NCBI GenBank assembly: GCA_020536535.1
Contig: JAHLWZ010000414.1
Coordinates: 1 to 61,985 of the forward strand
Direction: 5' to 3'
From: Pelomyxa schiedti
Taxonomy: Eukaryota > Evosea > Pelobiontida > Pelomyxidae
Length of the DNA stretch: 61,985 nucleotides
Below, piece after piece: positions 12,642 through 24,409 of the stretch. The translations under genes and the position numbers were made by a program. The notes under the pieces were generated by a model. It saw only the letters and a list, made by a program, of their open reading frames with translations. It ran no database searches and had not been told where the DNA came from. Within the stretch, counting starts at the first letter, position 1; the number at the start of each line of letters is the position of its first letter.

Positions 12642-15600
12642 TCACAGTCCACGTGATGATTCAATGTCAGAGAAGTAGCCGCATAGTGTATCGAGTGCCT
12701 TGATTGTGGGCCGGAGGCCGGGGTGTGGGTCTAAGCACACGCTCATTATCTGAAGCCTAAGACGGTTCTGCTGGTCAGCTTCAACTGATGTTGTGAATTT
12801 TGCAACTGTGGGAGGGAATGGAGTGATGTCACCCGCGAGGACACCCCGGCCAACAAGAGTGGGGCACAGACCGGTCCGATACCCGCTGTTATGGGATATT
12901 GGTGTGGTGCCGGTTGTGCCTGATGCTTGTGATGGTGATGGTAATTGTGATGAGGGTGAGGGTGAGGATGAGTAGTCAGTGTAGATGTATTTGTTGGCGT
13001 GTTGTGGTATTGTGATGATGTGTGCGTATGGCCGCGAAAGCGGCGCCAGGAGAGCAGCCGCGGTGATTCCTGAATCACACAAAGTCAGTTGGGTACGCGA
13101 GAGGGATGGGGATGGGATACCGAAGCTCCAGACGTCGGCCTTGGTGTCAAAGAACTGGTGTGAAAGAACCTCCGGGGCAAAGAAGTTCAACTGGTCTGGT
13201 GAAAACTCAATTGATGAGGGAAGTCTCGAACACCCCAAGGAGAGAGTAACGGCTCGGCCTGAATCCCGGATCTGGAGATTTCCTTGTTAGACGGGAGAAA
13301 ACAAAAAGATTCAAAGCTGACCTTTGCAAAAGGATCAGTTTCAAGTGACAGAATGGCGATGTTTCCTGTCGTGCAAGTGAGATATTGTATGTGCGGTTGT
13401 TTGACCAGAGAAAAAACCAAAACAAAAGATAAGAGAAGGGAACCTGGGCAAATTTCGCTGTGGACGACAGGAGGATTTTGGTTGTGAAGTCCATGCAATT
13501 CTTCTGCCACATTTTTCAGTATCTTCATCCTCGTTCTGAACGGAATAACTTGGTCCAGGACTGATGTGGTTCCGTTCCCTTTTTCAATGAGCACAGTCAG
13601 CAAGTCAGCGAGAGTCATGTGTTCAGGAAGCTCATCACCAAAGATTTCCTTGTATCTGGGAGGGATGCTCGGGGTTGGAATTGCTTTCTTTAGGCCAGGC
13701 GGAATTTCTAGTTCGGGAAATGGAACCGGCACAAGATCAGGGGCAAGTGCGTCAATGCGAATTTGATGGCTCTTTTCCTTCCCACAGGTTAGTTCAGCCT
13801 CTCCATTTTTCACAGCATTGAGAATGTCACTTTTGGCGAAACTAAACATATCGCGTGGCAAAGCCGTCAGCTTCTCAGGAGAGGTCCACTTTTCTGGTGA
13901 TTGATACGCCCGGAGCAGGCAATGGGGACAAGAGAATGTTTCAACACAATCATCAACCCAAGGGAACGGAGTTTCGTTTTCTTCTTCAAATCGCACAAAC
14001 ATCAGCTGGCACAAATGGTGCAGAGTACCCATAAGGGAAGACCAGAAGCTCCGCTGCTGTGAGAGTGTCCAGTGTTCTTCACATGTCGATCGCATGCAAA
14101 TGGAAACGACATTATTTTGGCATGTCATGAGCAAAAAGAGTTTTTCCCAGTCTTGTCCATCATGTTCACAGGTGTGAGAGAGAAAGAATTCACCACGGTG
14201 CCAACAGAACTGTGAGGCCCATTGAGGGCCCAGAGAACTGGAGAGTCTGGAAACTGCTTTAATGAGCACTTCTCGTGGAAACAGTGGTAGCAGGATTGTT
14301 CTCCCAGTCATTTTCCCCTCAATTGCAACGGCAGGATCCTTCTTACTTCTTTTACCTTTTCTGGGAGACTCCGTTCCCGTCAAAGCACGCATAAACCGTT
14401 CAGCCATTCTGTTGGAAGCGTCTTGGGATAGGGACGGGAACAGAGAAAAATACTGCTCCTCGATAGCTCCAGCAGTATTTGCCAATAACTGTTCAAAGAT
14501 GCCAAAAGAAGCCAAAATTGCGGCGAGATCCTCCGTTCTTCTCATGTTGGGTCTTTTTTTCCCTTGTGCTGCAGATCTGATATCAGCAACTAGACCGGTC
14601 AAAAAGGAACGCGGTTCCAGAATTACCAACTCAGAGAGAAATGGCGCTTGTGGAGTGGCAGCACCAGGGTGGTTCGATGGCGAAAGCCAAAAGGGATACC
14701 TGAAGTGGATGATGGTTCCAATTGAAGCCAGGAAGTGCGCACACTTCTCAATTTCTGTAGTTCTTCCTGATACACCACACTTTCTGGCATCTTCAACAAA
14801 CTCTATCCATTTCTTTGTTGCACATCCTCCACCACCCACCTCCATTGATTTTCTGAGCTGCGTGTTGAAAGCAATCCAACTATGGGGAGCAGTGGTTGCG
14901 GTGCAACCTGGAGTGCCGTCATCATTCCTTGCTTCATTCTCGAGACAAGAAACGAACTCGGCCACCCCTCGCGGAAATGGTGTCATTCCAGTTCGTTCGC
15001 ACTTCCATCCCTTTCCATCACTCAGTTGCAGTAAGAAGGCCCACGGTACACTTGGATTCTCGAAGATTGATTTCAAGATATTGTATGTGTGCTCCTCCCC
15101 AAGGACATCAATGGCCCGCTCCATGTGAGTGGCAACAGGGATGACGGTTCTCTTTAGTTTGTCACCCCTGCTTCTGGCAACCGTGATTTCGTTCAGCCAA
15201 CGCCTAATGCTTGGATTCAGGTACATTTTGTGAAAATTGAAGACCACGATGAAGATTGACTTGCTGAGGAGGAACCATGGGTGAAATGGTGACAGTGAAT
15301 CCCCTCCTGTGTATGTGTAATTTGTTGTGTGAGTTTTCTTTAGCTGAAATGAAAAAGGAAACAGCGCACCAAGGTCCCACACTGTCCAGGAGATGGGTGG
15401 TGTTTTGCTGCTGAAACTCAAGTTGTGATGCACAGAAATCCCTGTTGGAACGTGCTTTGTTGTGAGACTTTTCTTGCTCTTAATCATGCACCTAAGTAGT
15501 GTCGTCTTCCCCACTCTACTGTCTCCAACAAGCACAAGTTTTCGGCTCAGTGCCCCTTCTTGTGCAGGAGTTTTTACAGCTTGATTGGAACTCAATATTG

Positions 15601-16954
15601 CATTGGGCATGCCTGCCAGCCAACGGGGTATTTTGTGAATGTTATTGTTGGAGAGGTCGAGTGTCTTGCATGAAAGGGTTTTTAACTCATCTGGAACTGA
15701 TTTCAATGACATCTGCGAGAGGTCGATGTCTTCAGATACAGTGAGGGAGCGAGCCATGCACGCAACACCAACAGCAACCCAGTTCTTTGCCTTTATCCAG
15801 GTACTCAGTGCCATTGTCACGTTGAAGGAGGATATCAGTGGCCTGTAGTCGTGCACCAACTGCATGATCATATGTGCCGTTGTCACACCCGCTGTTGAAA
15901 CTTCAGTGACTGATGGCGTGCTCAACAGTGGTAGTGGTTCCGGTTTTCTAGACAGGTAATTTTTCTTTTCAAGGTCTTGGCGCACGAACATGGCCTCATT
16001 TCCAAGCTGTAACGCTTCTGAGAGCGCTGGTAGCAGTGCGTCCAAAGGGTCATCTTTTGGTGACCACTTCAGCATTTTGAAGGCACAAAACTATGTTGCT
16101 CTTGTGTCAGAAAGATTTGTAAAAACAAAGGAAACTGGGAAACCCACTTGAAAAGCAACACTAATAGCCTCAAGTGCATTGCGATGAGGGTCCCTCAGAG
16201 GTGAGGCCAACATGCAGTCAACCATCAAAAGAGTTGCTCCTGGCGAATCATGTGGGCCCTGCTTTATGCTATGTTCAGGCAACAACTTCTTCACCATATC
16301 AGACATTGACTCCAAGGATTCAGAATGCAAAACACTGTACAGGAATATGATCAACACTTTTTTCCCAGTTGATTTTTTCCTGTGGCAGATTATTAAAACC
16401 GCATATTGTTAAATAATAAAAACAAACAATAAAAAAGAATAAATAAAAACAAGCGAACAAAGTAAACTAACAAATAATGAATAAAAGCAACAATAGTACT
16501 CTTCGTGAACCCGGTGAGCGAGTTTTATTATGCTGTTATCCGTGTTGTATCGGTAAAAAATATATCCACTTCGTCCACCCTCGGCGACGTGGTCCCACAA
16601 TGTCAATTTGTTGGACTTGCCGATGATGGACTTGAGTTGAGCGTCGGTTCCCGTCCACGGCCCGTTTGCTTTCGCCGAGCCATTTTTCGCGGCAGTCTGC
16701 TCTGGTGAGACACAATTTGCTTGGCCTGGTTGGGCTGTGGCGCAGCGGTTGACGATGATTATGGGAGAGGTGGGGGCGGACTCATTGAGGTAGATGGAGG
16801 AGCCGCAAGAGCTAGCTGCCGAAGCGAAGAGGCCGTTGACGAGGGTCTCCGGGCCTACGACGAAACAGAGGACCGGGTCGTCGTCGGGCCCACCCGTGTC
16901 GGCGTCGGTCTCCACCTCGGTACTAAGTAGGTAACTAGTCGTGTGCATGGACAC
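12642..16954 (-). CDS. Roco family protein (ROC GTPase, COR, degenerate kinase)
   Basis: Five exons fit on the minus strand: 16954-16500, 16379-16148, 16090-13444, 13365-13322 and 13271-12642, with all phases matching. The order is an N-terminal region with no clear family, two leucine-rich motifs (DELKTLSCKTLDLSNNNIHKIP), a ROC GTPase with P-loop GDSRVGKTT and switch WTVWDLG, a COR-like region, and a C-terminal kinase domain. The kinase keeps the APE motif (FFAPEVL), DVWSFG and the late RPT. Its catalytic loop reads HSE in place of HRD and the metal-binding DFG reads DSG, so it is probably a pseudokinase. A Ser/His/Pro-rich insert lies after DVWSFG. The product is about 1,330 residues. Roco proteins signal through GTP-dependent dimerisation; partners here are unknown. 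Confidence 0.85.
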
Positions 16955-17075
16955 GGAATCGCCACTTCAGCGAAACGAAACTTTTCGCTTCAAAACACTG
17001 TTTCTCCGCTGTTTCTTCACAACACACCACGAAAAACAAACAACCAGAGACATCAAAGAAGAAGGTTTTTTTACT

Positions 17076-18331
17076 TTACAGAAAGATAAACCCGGAGAAA
17101 ACGTCGAGAAGTGCCCGCATCTCTCTCCTCAAACGGAAGGTTACGACATGAGTGCCAGTGCGTTGCTCAACTACATTAATCTCGTCGTCGTCGGTTGATG
17201 TGAACAGCAGGCCACTTTCAATAAATACACCTGCCGACGGTTCTGCACAGGCATTCCCGTCTACCAATTTCACCCTCCCTGCAGTTGTCATATCCTTGAC
17301 ATCCCACAACTTGTAATCATAATCCCAATCCTCGGCGGTGAGGTCGTCCCGGTCGCGCGAGCGGAATTCGGCATCCTTGAACAGACACAGCTCCGACGTG
17401 TTGAGCCCCACTATTCTGGCAGTTTCATTGCATCTGATGTTGTGCGGAAAGGTTGGTGTCACTTTGCCAGTCCCCTCTTCCACTCTGTAGGAAGGAAAGT
17501 TCGGACCGGGCTGGTTCATGACAAAGTAATGAGTATTGCCACCCTCCTTTTTCAGTACAATGTAGTCTGGGCCCTCAAAAATATCCGCGCTCAGGTTTCT
17601 ATCCTGCTTACGCATGCCCGATTGTTCTGGAATAGTTGTGCTCAGCTTAACGAGCTGCTTCTGTGCAAAGGTCTGGGCAAGGTCCACCAAAACAAACTCA
17701 AAGCGCTCTCTACTTAATCGGCACTGGAGAAGCATCAAGTCTTCCTCTAGGCTGCAAATTATTGGCCAGCATCTTCCAAGGCTGGAAATGTCAAGTTGAA
17801 CAACAGTTGGCTTTGTGAGACCTGTATATTTCCCCCTTGGAATTTGAAAAAGATGTATCGTTCCGTGAGATTTCGAATCTTCCTCCTCACGGATATGAGT
17901 TCCAGAGCACAGAACGAACCATTTCCCGTTTGTGACATGCATGTAATACCTGTCTCGGTTGTGCCACAGAGTTCTCCATTGGTCTTTTTTATGTCCATGC
18001 AAGAAGTAATGGTGTTTCTTTCTCATCACCATGCAATTCTCAGTGGCACAAAGAACGGTGTTCTTCTCCCAGCTCTGGTGGCAGCACAACCACCTCATAC
18101 TGTGGGTTAGTGTCATCAGAAACAGAGAGACACCAAAGCCAACCCGCACTGTAACCAAGTTTCGGTCAGCACAAGTAATGCAGAACCACATGGACTCCTC
18201 CACAATCCGTCCCCACACCTGTTTGATGGCAACGCCACAATCGGGCACCATAAGCAACCAAGATTTCCGCATCTTGGGTGTGTGGCCATGAGCAGGGCCA
18301 GGAGCTGCCTCTGCGCCGTCACGTTAAGCAT
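17076..18331 (-). CDS. Member of a local paralogous family (probable beta-propeller-like), one-base frame break
   Basis: About 410 codons with no family I can name. Two relatives lie in this window (33617-34375, decayed, and 37726-39384). Shared marks are the N-terminal QLLALLMATHPRCG, then CGVAIK, THVTNGKWFVLCS-like sequence, LMLLQCRLSRERFEFV, SELCLFKDAE, YDYKLWDVKDMT and a C-terminal ESGLLFT...NVVE...GTHVVTF. These spaced strands look like propeller blades. The ATG at 18331 and the main frame from about 18270 are one base apart. Comparison with the copy at 33617, which passes this point in one frame, places the slip near the GGAAA at 18263-18267. It may be a sequencing error or a real mutation. 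A low-complexity open frame lies just upstream. Confidence 0.65.
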
Positions 18332-19333
18332 TTTGTCCTCTTGGTGGGGCCGCTCAACTCTGTGCCTTCGTCCGAAGGGTTAATAGGGAGATACACCACG
18401 GGGATAATGGTAACTAATTCCTTGTGATGAGCAATATGCTGTTTCTTAGGGCGCGCATTGCTGGTTTTAGGATCAGGTGCCAGCGTCTTGTGTTGGTGTT
18501 CTCGTTTTTCTTTATGTTTGTGCTCTCGATTTTCTTTATGTTTGTGCTCTTTTTGCTTTATTGTATTGATTTCCTTGACACCACTTTGTGCTTCCGTCCT
18601 TTTTTCTGGTCTTTCTATCGTCGCCGCTTTTGGGTTTTCTGAGGCCTATGTTGTTGTTTCCGCAGTGACAGACCTCCCAGACACCACATGTTGTATTGCA
18701 GGCATAGAAACCATCACGGCGGGAATAAGTTCTCGTGGCGTCCCAGGGGTGGTTGTGAGCCTCTGGTGGCTTTGGTGTTGATCGGGTGCCAGTGAGCTCC
18801 CAGAAACTGCAGGCACAAGCACAGAAGGAACCACTTCGTGCTGGTTTCCAGATGTTGTGAGCCCTGGATGACTTTGGGGATCGGGTAGCCGCGTCGGGAC
18901 AGTATCCTTCAGCTGGCCTTCATGGGTGCTTTCTTCATCACTTATGCTGGTTTGTATTTCTTTGGTTCTGGTCCTGCTGTTTTCGTTGGTGCTTCTGCCG
19001 TTGTTGTTGCTGGTGCTGTTGGTGCTGTTCGTGTTGGTGTTGGTGTTGGTTTTGAGGCTGTTGTTGTTTTGGAGGCAGTGGTTGAACTTGGTGTTTGTGG
19101 TGTGTTGTTGGAGTCAAAGGTATTGGAATCGTCGATTGTATACATATTTTTGGAGACGGCCTCTTGCCTAAATAGCTGCGGTCCTTGTCCTTTTGTTTGT
19201 TGTTCTTCTTTGTTTCGTTGCGTTCTCCATCACCGTCTGGAAGAAAAGGGTAAGGCCTCAAGCTGTGCCTATAGGAAGCCACACATTCAAACATCATTAC
19301 CCACGTACCTTTCACTTCACCATTCAGACACAA
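18319..19333 (-). other. Low-complexity open region, Gln/His/Pro/Thr then Lys/His rich
   Basis: Between the paralogue at 18331 and the end of the DUF4091 gene, the minus strand stays open in more than one frame. The part at 19145-18942 reads as Thr/Pro/Ala-rich in one frame and as Gln/His/Asn-rich in another. A further frame from about 18960 to 18690 is Ser/Thr/Pro-rich. After a possible 39 to 42-base intron ending at 18649 it continues to a stop at 18319. That end contains a repeated EHKHKENR / EHKHKEKR motif and overlaps the start of the next gene by about 13 bases. It could be a separate disordered protein, or a broken N-terminal extension of the paralogue, since the relative at 37726 has such an extension. 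I cannot choose. Confidence 0.35.
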
Positions 19334-19385
19334 GAAAATAACGAAACTTCTTTTTCCTTAGGCACGTGGGTGAGGGATGATTTGA

Positions 19386-22300
19386 TCAGATCTTCACAAG
19401 AGACAACAGCAACAAAGGAAGATACAAAAGCACGTGGGGAATAGCAGTACTTCCCTAACAGATAGGTTAAGTTGGCCATAAAAAGAGGCATACAGTGGAT
19501 ACTGAAATATCAGACACCTCGTGCTCACTAGATGATTCCCGGCTATTTGATGATGTTGTATGGCTAGTGCTCGTACTTGTAGTAGTACTAGTACTTTCAG
19601 TTGTAGATATGGAGCCACTTTCTTCATAACTCTCACTATCACTTTCGCTTTCACTCTCACTTTCACTGCCTCCTTCACTTGCACTCTCACTCTCGCCTTC
19701 GCTTGTGCTCTCACTTTCACTTTTACTGTGGCTATGACTCTTGCTAGCACTTGTGCTTTGAGTTGTACTTGCGCTTGCGCTTGTGCTTGTGCTTTTAGTT
19801 GTGCTCGTACTCGTGCTTGTGCTTGGCGTTGTGCTCGTGCTCGTGCTTGCGCTTGGAGTTGTGCTCGTGCTTGTGCTTCGACTCATGCTTCCAGTGGTGC
19901 TCGTACTTTCACCTGTGCTACTTTGGCTTGTGCTTGTACTTTCACTCCTACTGCGGCTTCCACTGAGACTGGTGCTTGTACTAGTAGATGTGGATCTGGA
20001 ATTAGAAGTGCTACTGCTCACACTGGTACTTGAACTAGATGTGCTTACGCTCATACTTTCACTCGATGAGATACTCTCTGAAGTACTCAGAGCTGTTAAG
20101 GCATTTAAAAGAAAGAAAGAGTGGTTGGAACTCACCTGTGGACACCGCATGTATTTTCAAGTAATTCAAGATGGTGTAACTGGTAAGGGAAAAGTTTTGC
20201 AGGTATCAGAATGGTCTCAAAAATGGGAATGTCGATACCCATCATTATTTCCAACAATCATTATAAGATCACCTCCATTGGCAGATGGTAAAACAACAAC
20301 ATTGGCACCGTATTCTCGTACACCAGAACAACAGGTAGGATTACAAGAGTAGTTGCGCAGCACAACATTGTTTATACTGATGAACTCGGTATCATGACGA
20401 CTTGTGAAGAAATAGGTGAGAAATACAATACTGTTGAGTGGAAGAGGGAGTGGAAAACAAACCATACTTCAGGCCACCCAAGCCCGACAGTGACATAGTA
20501 TGTGCCTGGTTCGATCTGAAAGTGGAACTCATCTGTGGGAAGTGTGAACACTCTTTTCTCGCTAGAATGAAGACGAACCAGAAGATACCTGGGTGGTTAT
20601 AGTCATCATAGCAAAACGTTGATGTGAGGGTGTCTCCACGCCACTGATCATAGGCACAATGCAGAATTGGATTCCCAGGATCAATTGTGTTTGGGACATT
20701 CATGTACCTTGAATTCCATCCAAAGCCATTGCTGACATTATAAATATCGTAGCCAATTGGAATCCAACTATTGTTTGTAATGTTATGCAACCGATCAGTG
20801 GTATGTGCAATTACCTTGTCCCGTTGAATGCAAATGGTGTATGTGTAGAATTGGAAAAAGTTATCTGGAAGTCGATGTTGTAATCCCCGAATGGCCTGTT
20901 AGAAGGAGAAGCAAGATAAGGAAAATCGGTTCTAGTGCCTTCTATCTGAAAAGTATTACCTTGATATTTTCAAGTTGGATGGAATCTAACCTTCCTTCCC
21001 AGTTCGTGCCTCATTACATGAAGCGCGGTTGGGTTAGTCTGCCACACTCCCACAGCGAATCCTACTCCAATCACAGAATCATCCACAGATACTTTTTCCC
21101 ACACCTTTGGCTTGGAACCACCATTTGCAAGCCACAAATACTCGTAATCTTCTAGTCCCTCCCTAAGAAGCGCCGCAGAAATTCTGGGCCTAGCTGGGGC
21201 AGGGTCTGCCTGTCTCTTATCCCAGAAAATATCATCTTTATAATAGCCCCATCCTTCAACTCGGTTGGCCCATGCCACCCAAGGAATAACGCGATAATGC
21301 AACCCATCATTCAAGGCAACTGGATCCTCTGCGCCATTATCTCCTGTATTACTGACTGCTGGGGCAAGAACTGTGTTACATACTCCAGGTGATGCACATT
21401 CATTGTCAGTATCAAGTGTATAGAACCAGCTTGTCTCACCAAGAGACTGACGGTACCATGTATATGACGGATTATATCGCCAGATATGGGCAGTCCAAAT
21501 GTCGTAACTAGAAAGAGATAAGGACCAATGCAGGAAGATGTCGGTTTATACGAGCAGTAATCAAAATCTGGCCTTTCAGCAATATCTGGTTGTGCTTCAC
21601 GACTTAGCATAATTTTCAAGTTAGGTGCACTTGCACGTGCAACAGAGCAAAGATATGCCTTTGGAAGAAGTAAATAGTTAGGGTGGAAATCCAAGGTTGC
21701 TTACGGAAATAGTATAATCATGCCTAACATGAATTAGCACAGAAAAAATTTCAATGCACAGCATACCAGTTTTGTGGTTCATTTTGGGTATACCAAAACC
21801 CTTTCGTTTTAGAATCAGCATAAAATCCCTGATCAGTGAAATACTGTTGCAGCGCGAGCAGGTACTTGCCCCATGCAGTCTCATAGGCGGAGTCACACAT
21901 CCACCCGTTGTACCCAGACCATTTGGAAGGGGTATTGCATGAGTGACCACAAAAAGGGTTCGGTCGACCACCATCAGTTGTAACTGCCTGGAAAGATGAA
22001 AACCCCCTGTCAATCCACGAGTCGTATGATACACCACGCCAAACAGACCCCTCACCCATGCCGTATCTCATTGCCAAACAGCCATTTGCCCAGACGCAAC
22101 TTTCCGCTGAAGTAGCTATCATAGGAGTTAGTACCCTATGGGAATGCCAATTTGTTTCAAAAATAATGAGATAAAAATACCGTTATCAGTATCGACTAAC
22201 GATTCAGTAGTACAATTCCATGCTACCTACAAGTTGGAATCAAATTAAATTGGACACCATCAGCAGTCGTACGAGTGTATATTCATACCCCATAATTAAG

Positions 22301-22442
22301 TCCTGCTGGCCACGCAGGATCAGGATAGCTCATACGGTGTTGCAGATAGACTTCCTTCCACGTATCTCGTGTGGCCAAGTCATCTGCCTCAATCTGTGGC
22401 TGAGACATCATGAATGTATCAAAGTGAGGTGTGCGGTCTATT

Positions 22443-22474
<32 letters not shown>

Positions 22475-23139
22475 AAAAAAAAAAAGTGAATAATCAACCC
22501 AAACCAAACCCAAAAATTTGAATACTGACCAAGGACAAAGTCGAACACATAGAGATTGATGGGGATCGCCAAAGGAGAACCCGAAGCCGGCGTGATCGTG
22601 AGGGTCGCGGTCCTCAGCCCCGCGGAAGAATCTCCCGGCACATACACCGTGATCCACAGCACGTTCGGCCGCGTGGCCGAGAGCGCCTGCGAGGCCCCCG
22701 GGGCCAGCGGGTCCGTGTAGTCCGTGACGTAGTACGTCCCCTGCCCCCACCCGCTGGCCTGCGACCACCCCGCGAAGCCGACGTCGGCCCACGACGACGC
22801 GCCGAGGGCCGGCGCGAAGGCCGACATGGAGACGGACATGGAGGCGAAGGCCGAGGTCGGCGCCACGACGACCTGGAAGGACTCGAGCTCCTCGCGGGCG
22901 CAGCTGATGGAGACCGCCGAGCCGGCGGCCGCGGGCGCCGCGACGTCCGTGTCGCGGATGCGCCGGGTCGCGGGCGCCGTCCACGCGGTGAAGCCGGTTA
23001 TCGACTGCGTGAGGGTGAAGGTGTAGTCGGCCTCGGAGAACGTGACGAGGTTCGCGTGGGCGGGCTGGCACGCGAGGCGCAGCAGCACAAGAAGCACAAA
23101 CGACGGCGACAACGAAACGACGGCGGTTAACGGGCGCAT
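19386..23139 (-). CDS. Secreted DUF4091/GH123-like protein with Ser/Thr stalk and GPI-like tail
   Basis: Exon 1 (23139-22530) starts MRPLTAVV with a signal peptide (LLVLLRLACQPAHA) and encodes an N-terminal beta-sandwich domain. Its donor joins in frame to 22437 across an intron with 25 T. Later exons give a TIM-barrel-like catalytic region that ends in GLEDYEYLWLANGG, the signature of DUF4091, related to glycoside hydrolase family 123 (beta-N-acetylgalactosaminidases). A Cys-containing beta domain follows (about 20960-20220), then roughly 200 residues of almost only Ser, Thr, Glu and Lys (about 20090-19500), likely an O-glycosylated stalk. After a 48-base intron the end reads GSTAIPHVLLYLPLLLLSLVKI, typical of a GPI-anchor signal. 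Activity is inferred; the joins around 22100-22300 are not fully resolved. Confidence 0.75.
22461..22485. repeat. Poly-A tract of 25 (poly-T in the sense of the minus gene)
   Basis: Homopolymer inside the first intron of the DUF4091-like gene, between the donor at 22529 and the acceptor near 22438. Confidence 0.9.
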
Positions 23140-23351
23140 TTTTTTTTTGTTCAACTGGGGGTTTCCGGAAAAACCCGGGGATCTTGGTTGGACCCGAACA
23201 GATCGGGAATCTCTGGAGGGTGCATTGATCAGCGTGGTACGCGGTTCCTTGAGAACACACGTAAGAATGAATGGGCCCACCTTGAGGGGTGTCATCTTTT
23301 ACTCTCCCAGTTTCAGAACATCAGATAAAAACAAAAGGGGAAGAAACCGAG

Positions 23352-23468
23352 ATGCGGCGAGCGGGACGTGATTTCGGGGCATTGGAGGTTATTACGATAC
23401 CTGTTCGACCTCTGTCTGCAAATTGCTCCATAATCTCTAACAAAGCAACCAAGGAGGTATGTTGCCTG

Positions 23469-23515
<47 letters not shown>

Positions 23516-24310
23516 AGTAAATAATGTAAATTGGCTTTCCTTTATACTCATTGAATGGGCCTAGTGTTTGATTACGGATTGTGGTGGTGAGGCCCAGAAT
23601 ATCGTGACACGCATCAAGGCAGCTTCTCTAAGGCCCATCGGTGCATTGTTTACACACGGTCACTTTGACCACACTATGAGCTCTGGAACGTTAAAGAAGT
23701 TGTTGCCAGATGTTCCACTTATCTTACACAAGGTTCCTCACTTTCCACAAAATACAACTTTTTTTTTTTTTAATACTTGTGTACTTATTGCATCTCCTAC
23801 TTTGCAGAGGGATGTGCCAATCTGGGATTTAATGCAGCGGCATTGCGAAATGTTTGGGTGCACAGCACCTGAGCCTCTTCCCCCACCCGATAAGTTTGTG
23901 GCTGAGGGTGAGGAAATTGCTGTATGTACTACTCCGAAGAGGGGCTAACAAGTTAATGTGCTCTCGCTCCCTATTACAGATTGGTAGCGCACGGGGCGTG
24001 ACACTCGAAACCCCAGGCCATACACCTGGTGGAATATGCCTCTATTTTGCTGCTGAAAAACTCCTTATTGCAGGAGATACCCTGTTTTTGGAAAGGTTTC
24101 GAATTCTCGAATTCTTTCTAAGCACCACTCACTCTTTTTTGTAGTTATGGTCGCACAGACCTTGAGGGTGGTGATGAAGATACACTCTTCAGATCACTTG
24201 ACAAACTTCTGGCACTTCCTCCTGACGTAACAGTTATAACAGGACATGGTGAATCAACAACAATTGGATATGAAAAAAAGCACAACATGTATTCACGATA
24301 TGGTCATTAA
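23352..24310 (+). CDS. Metallo-beta-lactamase-fold hydrolase, glyoxalase II-like (YcbL type)
   Basis: Five exons join in phase: 23352-23456, 23565-23733, 23808-23931, 23980-24095 and 24145-24310. The start MRRAGRDFGALEVITIPVRP is followed by SANCSII and TDCGGEAQNI, as in short glyoxalase II-like enzymes. The metal-binding motif THGHFDH lies at about residue 63-69. Further ligands are the His in ETPGHTPGG, the Asp in AGDTLF with the family mark GRTDLEGGD, and the last His in ITGHGEST. The family hydrolyses thioesters such as S-D-lactoylglutathione; the true substrate is not shown by sequence. No targeting signal is evident, so a cytosolic place is likely. The first intron contains 44 T in a row. 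Confidence 0.88.
23471..23514. repeat. Poly-T tract of 44
   Basis: Longest homopolymer in the window, 14 bases after the first donor of the metallo-beta-lactamase-fold gene. Its exact length may not be reliable in the assembly. Confidence 0.95.
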
Positions 24311-24409
24311 AAAGGAAATTTTAAAACCAATTTTATCTTTGAATTGAGAGCTTCTCTGCCAATACTATTGCTTGCAAAGATTTTACCGACTTGTTATGTT
24401 AGTTAGGGG

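Noticed and set aside
14262..15128. A 288-codon plus-strand open frame
   Set aside because: It is fully antisense to the Roco coding exon, which has ROC and COR sequence, and has no recognisable domain.
19560..20352. Two plus-strand open frames of 157 and 189 codons, rich in Thr/Ala/Cys or Leu/Val
   Set aside because: They are the reverse of the Ser/Thr-rich stalk of the DUF4091-like gene. The simple codon pattern keeps several frames open.
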